This document shows, in pieces, positions 25,476 through 33,699 of a stretch of 39,775 bases of DNA. The stretch covers positions 1 through 39,775 of the forward strand of contig NZ_AGUF01000023.1 of NCBI RefSeq assembly GCF_000236785.1. Direction: 5' to 3'. The notes beneath the pieces were generated by a model. That model was given only the letters and a program-made list of their open reading frames with translations, was not told the origin of the DNA and made no database searches. Numbering within the stretch: position 1 is the stretch's first letter; each line of letters starts with the position of its first letter. The translations under genes and the position numbers were made by a program. Source of the DNA: Achromobacter arsenitoxydans SY8. Its GTDB lineage: Bacteria > Pseudomonadota > Gammaproteobacteria > Burkholderiales > Burkholderiaceae_B.

Positions 25476-26483
25476 ATGGCTCACATCTATCTGGACGAAC
25501 TCCAACACCTGGCCGCGGCCGGCCTGGCCGCCGCCGGCGCCAACCCCGACATGGCCGACAGCACCGCCCGCGCGCTGGTCTACGCGGAAAGCCAGGGGCT
25601 CAGCTCCCACGGCCTGTCGCGCGTGCCGTTCTACGCCGGGCACCTGCGCACGGGCCGCGCCATCGGCACGGCCGTGCCCCGCATCGTGCATCAGCGCGGC
25701 GGCGCAGCGCTGATCGACGCTGGCTCCGGCCTGGCCTTTCCCGCCTGCGCCATGGCCGTGGGCGAGGCTGCGGCGCGCGCCCGCGAACACGGGGTGGCGT
25801 TCGTCGGCATTTCGAACAGCCATCACTTCGGCGTGGCGGCCTATCACCTGGAGGCCCTGGCCGACGCCGGAATGGTGGCGCTTGCGCTCAGCAATTCGCC
25901 CGCCGCCATGCCCGCCTGGGGCGGCAAGCGCCCGCTGTTCGGCACCAATCCCATCGCGGCGGTCTTTCCGCGCCGGGGCGGCGCCCGCCTGGTGATCGAC
26001 CTGTCGCTATCGCAGGTAGCGCGCGGCAAGCTCATGATCGCGGCCCGCGACAATCAGCCCATCCCGCTGGGCTGGGCGCTGGACGCGGACGGGCAGCCCA
26101 CCACCGACCCAAAGGCCGGGCTGGCGGGCAGCATGCTGCCGGCGGGCGGCGTCAAGGGCGCCATGCTGGCGCTCGTCGTCGAATTGATGGTTTGCGCGCT
26201 GACCGGCGCGCGTTTCGGCTTCGAAACGGAATCGTTCTTCGTGGACGAAGGCGGCCCGGCGCGCCTGGGGCAGGCATTCATGGCGATCGACCCGGGCGCG
26301 CTGGCCGGCAACGACGCTTACCTGGAACGCGTCGACACGCTGGTCGACGCCATGCTCCAGGACGAGGGTGTGCGCCTGCCCGGCGAGCGCCGCCGCAAAC
26401 TGCGCGACGAAGCCATCAAGCACGGCCTGGACCTGCCCGACGCCCTGATGACGCAACTGCGCGCCATGGCAGGCGCGAGCTGA
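25476..26483 (+). CDS. comC: ComC, (R)-sulfolactate dehydrogenase (LDH2/malate dehydrogenase family)
   Basis: 335 aa from ATG 25476 with AGGAAGG just upstream; the frame upstream to 25422 overlaps slcC and is rejected. LDH2/YlbC/ureidoglycolate dehydrogenase fold: SQGLSSHGLSRVPFYAGHLRTG with the conserved His, ISNSHHFGVAAYHLEALADAG, LALSNSPAAMPAWGGKRPLFGTNPI, QVARGKLMIAARDNQPIPLGWALDADG and GGVKGAMLALVVE. ComC from methanogens and from Chromohalobacter belongs to this family and reduces sulfopyruvate to (R)-sulfolactate. The pairing with slcC and suyAB supports it; the family also contains malate and lactate dehydrogenases. Confidence 0.8.
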   Translation: MAHIYLDELQHLAAAGLAAAGANPDMADSTARALVYAESQGLSSHGLSRVPFYAGHLRTGRAIGTAVPRIVHQRGGAALIDAGSGLAFPACAMAVGEAAARAREHGVAFVGISNSHHFGVAAYHLEALADAGMVALALSNSPAAMPAWGGKRPLFGTNPIAAVFPRRGGARLVIDLSLSQVARGKLMIAARDNQPIPLGWALDADGQPTTDPKAGLAGSMLPAGGVKGAMLALVVELMVCALTGARFGFETESFFVDEGGPARLGQAFMAIDPGALAGNDAYLERVDTLVDAMLQDEGVRLPGERRRKLRDEAIKHGLDLPDALMTQLRAMAGAS

Positions 26484-26498
26484 CAGGCCCCGCGCGCC

Positions 26499-27395
26499 CT
26501 ACTGCCCGTGGGTGAACCACAGCGCCAGGGGCGCCAGCAACAGAAACACCACGGTGGACACCAGCACGGCGCCCGCCGCGGTGTCTCCCAGCGGCGTATA
26601 GCGCCGGGTGTACATGTAGCTGACCACGGCGCAGGGCATGGCCATCTGCAGGGTCAGCGCGCCCGCCAGCACCGGCTCCAGGTCCAGCGCCCACACCACG
26701 GCCAGCCCCGTGAGCAGGCCCACGACCAGGCGAATTGCCCCGACTTTCGCGCCATCGCGCACGCCATTGGAAGGAATCAGCGCCAGGGCGTGGCCCAGGC
26801 TCAGCAGCATCAGCGGCACCGTGACCGCGCCCAGCATGCGTGCGGTCTCGATGACCCAGTCGGGGACCGGGATGTGCAGCATGCGCATCGCCACGGCCAC
26901 CACCGACGCCAGCAGAATCGGGCTTTTCCAGCTTCCCTTGGTGTTTACGCCCGGCAGCAGCCGCACCGCGATGGTGTGCATGACGAAGGAGTTGACGGCA
27001 AAGAACGCCACCGCGACCGACAGGCCGGCGTCGCCAAAGGCGAGCTGCGAGATCGGCAGCCCGAGATTGCCCGCGTTGGGCAGGAAGGCCGTAGGCAGCA
27101 TGCTGCGCACTGGCAGCTTCCAGGCCTTGAGCAGCGCCGCGCATAGCAGCGCGCAAAGCAGCAGGGCGATGAGGGTGGCTGCGGCCACGTCGGCCAGCGC
27201 GCGGTCGTCGAGGTGGGTCGTGACAAACGTATGGAACACCAGGGCGGGCGTGGTCACCGACGTCACCAGCGTCGTGATGAAACTGCCGCCGAAGGGGAGA
27301 TCGCGCTTGCCCCAGTACAGCCCGATTCCCACGCAGGAAAGCAGGGGCAACATCAGCACGATGGCTGAAAAGTAAAACTGCGCGATGGCCAACAT
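26499..27395 (-). CDS. AEC-family transporter (auxin efflux carrier/malate permease type)
   Basis: 298 aa from ATG 27395, where the first helix begins (MLAIAQFYFSAIVLMLPLLSCVGIG); the longer frame upstream is GC noise. About ten transmembrane helices in two five-helix halves, with FLPNAGNLGLPISQLAFGDAG, the Asn-Pro-helix break motif of the family, in the first half. Members export or import small organic acids. It is convergent with comC, 15 bp from its stop, so it may serve sulfolactate, pyruvate or sulfite traffic, but it is on the other strand and could be unrelated. Confidence 0.85.
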   Translation of the reverse strand: MLAIAQFYFSAIVLMLPLLSCVGIGLYWGKRDLPFGGSFITTLVTSVTTPALVFHTFVTTHLDDRALADVAAATLIALLLCALLCAALLKAWKLPVRSMLPTAFLPNAGNLGLPISQLAFGDAGLSVAVAFFAVNSFVMHTIAVRLLPGVNTKGSWKSPILLASVVAVAMRMLHIPVPDWVIETARMLGAVTVPLMLLSLGHALALIPSNGVRDGAKVGAIRLVVGLLTGLAVVWALDLEPVLAGALTLQMAMPCAVVSYMYTRRYTPLGDTAAGAVLVSTVVFLLLAPLALWFTHGQ

Positions 27396-27523
27396 CAGGT
27401 AATTCCGTACGAGATAAAAAGATTGATGCCTTGCGGCATCATTGCTTGCCCGGCGGACGCCGTGGACCGCAGCATGCGGGCCATTGTCCACCCATGGGCG
27501 CACCGCCCCACCGCTCCGCCGCC

Positions 27524-27808
27524 ATGTCCTCCATGCCCGCAACGCCGAAGCCCGTTCCGCCAATCCCATCGTCCACGGACGGCGCGACGCTGCCGTCCGC
27601 CAAGCCCCTGTCCGACCGCCAGGCCGCCTGCCTCCATTGGTCTGCCGCCGGCAAGACCAGTTGGGAAACCTCGCGCATCCTGGGCGTAAGCGAAAGCACC
27701 GTGAACTTCCACCTGCGCAACGCGTGCGCCAAACTGGGCGTGCGCGGCCGGCGCGCCGCGGTAATCGCGGCCCTGCGGCTGGGGCTGCTGGGCCCCGTCA
27801 AGGCTTGA
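27524..27808 (+). CDS. Stand-alone LuxR-type helix-turn-helix protein
   Basis: About 94 aa; the exact start is unclear (ATG 27524, 27533 or further upstream), and no good ribosome site is seen. The C-terminal 65 residues are a full GerE/LuxR HTH domain: PLSDRQAACLHWSAAGKTSWETSRILGVSESTVNFHLRNACAKLGVRGRRAAVIAALRLGLL. There is no autoinducer-binding or receiver domain, only a Pro-rich N-terminus. The sequence resembles the HTH of quorum-sensing LuxR proteins (WSAAGKTSWE), so this may be the remnant of one or a DNA-binding modulator. Its stop overlaps the convergent lipoprotein gene by 11 bp. Confidence 0.75.
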   Translation: MSSMPATPKPVPPIPSSTDGATLPSAKPLSDRQAACLHWSAAGKTSWETSRILGVSESTVNFHLRNACAKLGVRGRRAAVIAALRLGLLGPVKA

Positions 27809-28310
27809 CGACAACCGACCGCAGGAATTCCCGCGCGCGTTCGGCCGGCAGGCTCTCTTCCGTGCCGGCCGCCACGGCCTGAATCATCATGGTGTCGGTA
27901 ACCCAGACCTTGGCCTGCAGCCAGCCGGGCTTGCCCATCGCCTTGCCGCGCACTTCGATGTCCTGGCCATAAGGCGGCCATTCCGTCGGCGGCGGGGACT
28001 GCATGTTGGCATAGAGCGACCGCATCAACGCGACACCCAGCGCCTGCCGGGCCACCGGGCTGGCCGCGATCTCCGGCGGCAGCGGCGCCGATCCCACCGC
28101 AAAGACCGCCTCGCCCACGGTGGCGCTGGCCAGTGTGAAGTGCAGGGTGTGGGTGTCCAGCTTCAAGTCGCGGGTTTCCGTGGACACGCGGGCGGGAAAC
28201 GCCGCGCGCACGTGGCCGTCCGCCACGTCCATCTCGCGCCAGTTGTAACTGGGCGAGCATGCGGCCAACGCCAGCGTCAGCCCTAAAAGAAGGCCGGCTT
28301 TCTTGAACAT
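27798..28310 (-). CDS. Putative lipoprotein of unknown function
   Basis: 170 aa from ATG 28310 (MFKKAGLLLGLTLALAACSPSY); a start nine codons upstream is possible. The lipobox LALAAC predicts lipidation at Cys, with Ser following, so an outer-membrane destination is likely. The mature part has a beta-rich pattern (GHVRAAFPARVSTETRDLKLDTHTLHFTLASATVGEAVFAVG) and ends LRSVVVKP. I do not recognise a named family. It overlaps tail-to-tail with the LuxR-type gene. Confidence 0.75.
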   Translation of the reverse strand: MFKKAGLLLGLTLALAACSPSYNWREMDVADGHVRAAFPARVSTETRDLKLDTHTLHFTLASATVGEAVFAVGSAPLPPEIAASPVARQALGVALMRSLYANMQSPPPTEWPPYGQDIEVRGKAMGKPGWLQAKVWVTDTMMIQAVAAGTEESLPAERAREFLRSVVVKP

Positions 28311-28373
28311 GAAACGAAACAGCGATGAAATCGTCATTACCCGAGGACCCGCAGGGTCTAGTCAATTCGAGGA

Positions 28374-29336
28374 ATGCAGAAATTGTCGCCGATTTCGATG
28401 ACCCCCGCGCCCGACGGCACGCCGCTGGCCAATTATTGCTGGCCCGCGGCGCCCAACGTGCCTCCGCCCATCGCCGATGCGGCCGATGCCGGCACGGGCC
28501 GCCCCGGCATGGGCCGCCCCGGCACGGGCCGCCCCAATATCTACCTCCTGCACGGGCTTAGCGAGCATGCCGGGCGCTATGACCGCCTGGCGCGCTGGCT
28601 GACCGCGCGCGGCTGGACCGTCGGCGCGCACGATCACCGGGGCCATGGCCGCTCCTCTGGACGGCCCGCCACCCTGCGGCACCAGGAAGATCTGGTGACC
28701 GACGCCGTGGACCGGCTGCGCGACTGGACACAGGCCCAGGGCCGGCCGCCCATCCTGCTGGGGCACAGCCTGGGCGCCCTGGTCGCGGTGCGCATCGCCC
28801 AGCGCCGGCTGGCCGACCTGGACGGACTGGTGCTCAGCTCCCCGCCCTTTGTTGTCAACGTGCCACTGTGGGTGCGCCGCACCCTGTCCTGGATGTCGCT
28901 GCACGCGCCCGATCTGCAGGTGCCGCACGGGCTGGCGCCAGCCCGGATCTCCCACGACCGGGCGGTCGTGAAGGCCTACCGGGCCGATCCCCTGGTGCGG
29001 CGCCGCATGACAGGACGGCTGGCCCGCTTCGTAGACGAAAATGGCCGGCAGGCACTGCGGGAAGCCTGTCTGCTGCCCTGCCGCACCCTGCTGATGGTGG
29101 CCGGCGACGACTCCATCGTGGCGGCCGAAGGCAGCCGCCAGTTCGCCCAAAGGGCCCCCGCCGAATTGCTTACCCTGCGCTGGTACGACACCGCCTGGCA
29201 CGAGATTTTCAACGAAACCGCGCCCATCGCCGATCCGGTCTATGCTGACCTGGACGAATGGCTGGCGCGGACGGCTCAGGCATTGTCCCTGTCCCCAGTA
29301 CTGGTTCCCTCAGCACAGGAGGCCAGCACCCCGTAA
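28374..29336 (+). CDS. Alpha/beta hydrolase, monoacylglycerol lipase-like
   Basis: 320 aa from ATG 28374; starts at TTG 28383 or ATG 28398 are possible because the GAGGA at 28367-28371 is too close to the first ATG. Serine hydrolase of the Hydrolase_4 (monoacylglycerol lipase/lysophospholipase) group: oxyanion loop YLLHGLSEHAGRYDRLARWL, DHRGHGRSSG, nucleophile Ser132 in LLGHSLGALVAVR, Asp in VAGDDSIV and His in YDTAWHEIFNE. Residues 40-54 are three GxGRP units from a 15-bp repeat inserted in the N-terminal loop before the oxyanion strand. gshA starts 32 bp downstream. Confidence 0.87.
   Translation: MQKLSPISMTPAPDGTPLANYCWPAAPNVPPPIADAADAGTGRPGMGRPGTGRPNIYLLHGLSEHAGRYDRLARWLTARGWTVGAHDHRGHGRSSGRPATLRHQEDLVTDAVDRLRDWTQAQGRPPILLGHSLGALVAVRIAQRRLADLDGLVLSSPPFVVNVPLWVRRTLSWMSLHAPDLQVPHGLAPARISHDRAVVKAYRADPLVRRRMTGRLARFVDENGRQALREACLLPCRTLLMVAGDDSIVAAEGSRQFAQRAPAELLTLRWYDTAWHEIFNETAPIADPVYADLDEWLARTAQALSLSPVLVPSAQEASTP
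28491..28535 (+). repeat. 15-bp in-frame tandem repeat in the hydrolase gene
   Basis: Three copies of GGCA(C/T)GGGCCGCCCC at 28491-28505, 28506-28520 and 28521-28535, encoding GTGRP-GMGRP-GTGRP. The unit shares the length and the GGCCGCCCC core of the repeat at the end of copR. Confidence 0.9.
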
Positions 29337-29368
29337 AATCCGGCGACAGCCCCAAACGAGAAGAATCC

Positions 29369-30940
29369 GTGACTGATACCGCCGCCAACCGCCTCTCCCG
29401 CCTGGAGGCCAACCGCTCGCTGCTCGCCCAGACCTTGCGCGGCATCGAAAAAGAAGGCTTGCGCGTGGACGAACAAGGCGTCCTGTCCCGCACGCCGCAC
29501 CCCGTCGGGCTCGGCTCGGCGCTGACGAACGAACACGTCACCACCGACTACTCCGAATCCCTGCTCGAACTCATCACGGGCACGCACACCAACGCGGACG
29601 CGCTGCTGGCCGAGCTTACCGACACCCACCGCCATGTCTACGGCGTGCTGGACCACGAGCTGATCTGGAACCAGTCCATGCCCGCGACGCTGCCGTCCGA
29701 GGCGGACATTCCCATCGCCTGGTACGGCACGTCCAATACGGGCATGCTCAAGCACGTGTACCGCCGCGGCCTGGCCGAGCGCTATGGCAAGACGATGCAA
29801 TGCATCGCCGGCGTGCACTACAACTTCTCGCTGGCCGAAGACCTCTGGTCCGTGCTGGATACGCAGCCCGGCACCGTGCAGGACCGCCGTTCGCGCGGCT
29901 ACATCGGCCTGATCCGCAACTTCACGCGCTATTCCTGGCTGCTGATGTACCTGTTCGGTGCGGCCCCGGCCCTGGCCAGCGATTTCCTGCGCGGCCAGGA
30001 GCACGCCCTGGACAAACTGGGCGACCACACGCTGTACCTGCCCTACGCCACCAGCCTGCGCATGAGCGACCTGGGTTACCAGAACAAAGCGCAGTCGCAG
30101 CTCAAGCTCTGCTACAACGACCTGGACACTTTCCTTGGCCGCCTGTACGGCGCCGTGACGCAACCCTGGCCCGAATACCAGAAGATCGGCACGCATCGCA
30201 ACGGCGAATGGATCCAGCTCAACACCAACGTGCTGCAGATCGAAAACGAGTACTACTCCAGCATCCGCCCCAAGCGGGCCACCGGCCGCTGCGAACGCCC
30301 CATCACGGCGCTGGCCGAACGCGGCGTGCAGTACGTGGAAGTGCGCTGCCTGGATATTGATCCGTTTTCGCCCGTGGGCATCGACGCCGTCACCTCGCGC
30401 TTCGTCGACGCCTTCCTGCTGTTCTGCACCGCGTCCGACAGCCCGTTCTTCCCCGCCAACGGTTACTGTCAGCGCAGCGCCGACAACTTCTCGATCGTCG
30501 TAAAAGAAGGCCGCAAGCCAGGCCTGATGCTCGACCGCGATGGCCAGTCCATCGGACTTGCGCAGTGGGGTCATGAACTGCTGGACCAGATCGCGCCCTA
30601 CGCCGCCCTGTACGACGCCGCCCTTGGCGGCAGCGCGTACGCCGAGGCGCTGGCCGCGCAGCGCGCCAAGCTTGACCAGCCGGACTCCACGCCATCGGCC
30701 CGCCTGCTGGCCTCGCTGAAGGACAGCGGCTTGTCGTTCCATGACTACTCGCTGGACCTGAGCCGCCGGCACGCGGATACCCTGCGCGCGCAGCCGCTGC
30801 CCGCCGCGGTCGCCGCGTCCTACCAGGAAGCGGCCCGGCAATCCGCCGCCGAACAGCTGCGCCTGGAACAATCCGACACCGAGGATTTCGACACCTACGT
30901 GACCCGCTACCACGCGGCGCTGAAAGCCCCGAGCAAATAA
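29369..30940 (+). CDS. gshA: GshA, glutamate-cysteine ligase (proteobacterial type)
   Basis: 523 aa from GTG 29369, near the 518 aa of E. coli GshA; the frame further left overlaps the hydrolase gene. It makes gamma-glutamylcysteine, the first step of glutathione synthesis. Family blocks: RGIEKEGLRVDEQGVLS (24-40), TNEHVTTDYSESLLELITG, PSEADIPIAWYGTSNTGMLKHVYRRGLAERYGKTMQCIAGVHYNFSL-like segment, LRMSDLGYQNKAQS and QYVEVRCLDIDPFSPVGID. The enzyme is cytosolic and normally feedback-inhibited by glutathione. Confidence 0.96.
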   Translation: MTDTAANRLSRLEANRSLLAQTLRGIEKEGLRVDEQGVLSRTPHPVGLGSALTNEHVTTDYSESLLELITGTHTNADALLAELTDTHRHVYGVLDHELIWNQSMPATLPSEADIPIAWYGTSNTGMLKHVYRRGLAERYGKTMQCIAGVHYNFSLAEDLWSVLDTQPGTVQDRRSRGYIGLIRNFTRYSWLLMYLFGAAPALASDFLRGQEHALDKLGDHTLYLPYATSLRMSDLGYQNKAQSQLKLCYNDLDTFLGRLYGAVTQPWPEYQKIGTHRNGEWIQLNTNVLQIENEYYSSIRPKRATGRCERPITALAERGVQYVEVRCLDIDPFSPVGIDAVTSRFVDAFLLFCTASDSPFFPANGYCQRSADNFSIVVKEGRKPGLMLDRDGQSIGLAQWGHELLDQIAPYAALYDAALGGSAYAEALAAQRAKLDQPDSTPSARLLASLKDSGLSFHDYSLDLSRRHADTLRAQPLPAAVAASYQEAARQSAAEQLRLEQSDTEDFDTYVTRYHAALKAPSK

Positions 30941-31018
30941 GGCGTATCGTTGAGGTTCGGTCCGCGCGCCCCGTCAGCCGGGCGGCGCGGACCTTACCAG
31001 TCACAAGGAGGTTTTTCC

Positions 31019-31540
31019 ATGCGCCGCACCGCAACATTCCTGCTGGCCCTGGCGGCCAGCATGACGGGCCTAGCCCATGCCGCGCCGCCACCCATGCAAA
31101 CCGTCGAATCCGTCGATCTGAAACGCTATGCGGGTAAGTGGTACGAAATCGCGAATTTCCCCATGTTCTTCCAGCGCAACTGCGTGGGAGACACCACCGC
31201 CGAGTACACGGCGCACGCGGACGGCACGATCGGTGTGAACAACCGCTGCCGCACGAAGGATGGGGATATAGATTCGGCGTCGGGCACCGCCACGGTGGTC
31301 GAGGGCAGCAACAATGCCAAGCTCGAAGTCTCGTTCGCCAAGCCTTTCAAGGGCGATTACTGGGTGATCGGCCTGGACCCGGAGTACCGTTGGGCCGTCG
31401 TGGGCACGCCCGACCGCAAGTACTTGTGGATCCTGTCGCGCTCGCCGCAACTGCCCAAGGAAGAACTGGACAAGGCGCTGGCCGCCGCTACGGGGCAGGG
31501 CTACCAGCTCGACGAATTGCGCTACACGCCGCAGAAGTAA
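31019..31540 (+). CDS. Bacterial lipocalin (Blc-like), periplasmic form
   Basis: 173 aa from ATG 31019 with a strong AAGGAGG. Signal peptide 1-21 (FLLALAASMTGLAHA). Lipocalin signature GKWYEIANFPMFFQRNC (GxW motif), then TAEYTAHADGTIGVNNRC, GDYWVIGLDPEYRWAVVGTPDRKYLWILSR. Unlike E. coli Blc there is no lipobox cysteine at the signal cleavage site, so it should be soluble in the periplasm. Cys in QRNC and NNRC could form a disulfide. Such proteins bind lysophospholipids or fatty acids. Confidence 0.92.
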   Translation: MRRTATFLLALAASMTGLAHAAPPPMQTVESVDLKRYAGKWYEIANFPMFFQRNCVGDTTAEYTAHADGTIGVNNRCRTKDGDIDSASGTATVVEGSNNAKLEVSFAKPFKGDYWVIGLDPEYRWAVVGTPDRKYLWILSRSPQLPKEELDKALAAATGQGYQLDELRYTPQK

Positions 31541-31569
31541 GGCCGCGCAGCGCGCAGCGCCCCCCGTCT

Positions 31570-32514
31570 TCAGCCCGCGTAGTCGCGGGCCAGCCTCACC
31601 ACCGTCACGCCAGGCTTTAACTGCCGCAACGACGGCATGATCAGCGTGCAGTTGTCGTACGGCGTCACCACGGGCTGATCGTCGGCCCAGCCGATCGCCG
31701 AGCCCGCTTTCTCGAACGTCTCCAGTCCCGTCCATTCCCCGGCAAAACGCACGTTCATGGACGGCGCCACCACGGCGTCCGTCACTTCCAGCACGCGCTG
31801 CTCGGCCGGATCCGGCAGCAGCCAGCCCGCGGGTACGTCCGCCGCGTCCACCACGCCCGACTCCACCAGCATCCGAGCCGCCATGTCGCGCGCCACGTCG
31901 CGCGAGGACAGGTCGCCATGGAAGCCGCATTCGATCAGCAGGGCGCAAGCGTCTTCGCGGGCGGGATCGCCAAAATGCTCGAAGTCGCGCATGCGCACAC
32001 CGTCCTTGTGGCCCGCGTCTACGATCACATGCTGCGGCGCCTTCAGGCGGCGCGCCAGCGCGATATTGCGCGGCAGCACACCGGTCAGCAGCAGGGGCGC
32101 GCCCGGCTCGTGCATGGAATGCAGGTCCAGCAGCCAGTCGGCGCGCCGCACCCAGGGGCGCAGCGCGGCGCCGCGCTGGCGGTCCGGCGTGGTCGGGTTG
32201 TCCAGGCGCTCGGCGCTCCAGACGCGGTTCATGTCTTCCTGCACGAAGCGCGAGGCGTCGTGGCTGGAAAGGTCGAAGCGGTCGAACGCATCCAGGTTGC
32301 AGAACGCCAGCGTCAGGCTGCCGCGGCGCGGGCGCAGCCCCGACGCGAGCAGGTCCTTCAGCGCCCATGCGCCGCACAGCTCGTTGCCATGCACCAGCGC
32401 GGACACCATGAGCGCCCGTCCCGGCACGCCCGAATCAAAGTGCCACACCCCGGGCGTATCGGTATTGCCAACGCGCTCGGCGGCGAGGTCGGGGACGGGA
32501 AGCTTGAATTGCAT
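31570..32514 (-). CDS. Succinylglutamate desuccinylase/aspartoacylase-family deacylase
   Basis: 314 aa zinc carboxypeptidase-fold deacylase. Zinc ligands His42 and Glu45 in LVHGNELCG and His132 in LLDLHSMHEPG; catalytic Glu195 in LLIECGFHGD. The C-terminal beta domain is present (MNVRFAGEWTGLETFEKAGSAIGW). Members hydrolyse N-acyl amino acids; the substrate here is unknown. It is the last gene of a minus-strand stack with the TctC receptor (54 bp upstream), which may deliver its substrate. Confidence 0.83.
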   Translation of the reverse strand: MQFKLPVPDLAAERVGNTDTPGVWHFDSGVPGRALMVSALVHGNELCGAWALKDLLASGLRPRRGSLTLAFCNLDAFDRFDLSSHDASRFVQEDMNRVWSAERLDNPTTPDRQRGAALRPWVRRADWLLDLHSMHEPGAPLLLTGVLPRNIALARRLKAPQHVIVDAGHKDGVRMRDFEHFGDPAREDACALLIECGFHGDLSSRDVARDMAARMLVESGVVDAADVPAGWLLPDPAEQRVLEVTDAVVAPSMNVRFAGEWTGLETFEKAGSAIGWADDQPVVTPYDNCTLIMPSLRQLKPGVTVVRLARDYAG

Positions 32515-32567
32515 GGTGGTATCCGCTAGATGCGTGGTCTTACGATGGGATTATTGGAGGCGCCGGC

Positions 32568-33560
32568 TTACTGCGCTTCGATTTTGGCGGCCTTGACCAG
32601 CGCGCCGTACTTCTTGGTCTCTTCGGCCTGGAAGGCCACGGGGTCGACGCCCGGCTTGGCCACTTCGCCGCCGGCATCCTGCATCTTGGCGCGGAACTGT
32701 TCCGACTTCAGCGTTTCGTCCAGCGCGCCGCGCAGCTTGGCCATCACCGGCTCGGGCAGGCCCGCCGGGCCGTAGAGCGCAAACCACAGGTTGATGTCGA
32801 CGGACTCGAAGCCCGGGGTCGCCGCCAGCGGCGCGATTTCGGGCGCGGCGGGCGAGCGCTTGTTCTCGGTCAGGCCCAGCGCCACGATGTTGCCGCTGCG
32901 CACCTGCGGCAAGCCCGAGGACAGGACCAGCATGCCGAAGTCCAGCTGGCCGCTCATCAGGTCGGTGACCAGCGGCGACACGCCGCGGTAAGGCACGTGC
33001 TCAGCGCGCGTGCCCGTGGCCTGATTGATCATTTCACCGGCCAGGTGCAGCGTCGTGCCCACGCCCGACGAGCCATAGTTGAACGTGCCCGGCGCCGCGC
33101 CCTTGAGCTTCTGCAGGTAGTCGGCGGCGGTCTTCACGCCCGAGTTCTTGCTGGCCGCCAGCAGCATCGGCTGCGAGGCCACGATGCCCAGCGCCGTGAA
33201 GTCCTTGGCGCTGTCGTACTTCACCGCGGTGTTGATCATGCGGGCGATCACCATTTCATTGGTGGAGCCCAGGAAAATCGTGTAGCCATCCGGCGTGGCG
33301 CGCGCCACGCGCTGTGCGCCGATCGTGCCGCCGGCGCCGCCGACGTTCTCGACCACGACGGTCTGGCCCAGGCGCTTGCCCAGTTCCTCGCCCAGCAGGC
33401 GGGCGGTCAGGTCCAGGCTGCCGCCGGCCGGGTAGCCCACGATCAGCGAAATGCTGCGGGAGGGATAGTCGGCCGCGCTGGCGGCGGGCGCGGCGGCAAG
33501 GGTCGACGCGGCACAGAGCGAGACGAGCGCTGCGCGCATCGGGTGCAGGATGGACTTCAT
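32568..33560 (-). CDS. TctC/Bug-family periplasmic solute-binding protein
   Basis: 330 aa from ATG 33560 with GGAAG upstream. Sec signal peptide 1-29 (AALVSLCAASTLAAAPAASA). Bug receptor features: YPSRSISLIVGYPAGGSLDLTARLLGEELGKRLGQTVVVENVGGAGGTIGAQRVARATPDGYT, NYGSSGVGTTLHLAGEMINQATG, HVPYRGVSPLVTDLMSGQLDFGM. These bind carboxylated small molecules. No TctA/TctB membrane genes lie nearby. Position between the ring-cleavage genes and the deacylase suggests an aromatic or acylated carboxylate ligand (inference). Confidence 0.9.
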   Translation of the reverse strand: MKSILHPMRAALVSLCAASTLAAAPAASAADYPSRSISLIVGYPAGGSLDLTARLLGEELGKRLGQTVVVENVGGAGGTIGAQRVARATPDGYTIFLGSTNEMVIARMINTAVKYDSAKDFTALGIVASQPMLLAASKNSGVKTAADYLQKLKGAAPGTFNYGSSGVGTTLHLAGEMINQATGTRAEHVPYRGVSPLVTDLMSGQLDFGMLVLSSGLPQVRSGNIVALGLTENKRSPAAPEIAPLAATPGFESVDINLWFALYGPAGLPEPVMAKLRGALDETLKSEQFRAKMQDAGGEVAKPGVDPVAFQAEETKKYGALVKAAKIEAQ

Positions 33561-33699
33561 GGTTTTCTTCCTTGGGGTGCTGTGGATGGACGGCGTGGCC
33601 GTCTCGTTTGAATTTCGGGAAGTATTTTCGAGCGCCGCCCGCGCGCAGACCGTGCCGAAACGGCACATCTTTGTGCTAATCGGGCCTCAGGCCTTGAAA

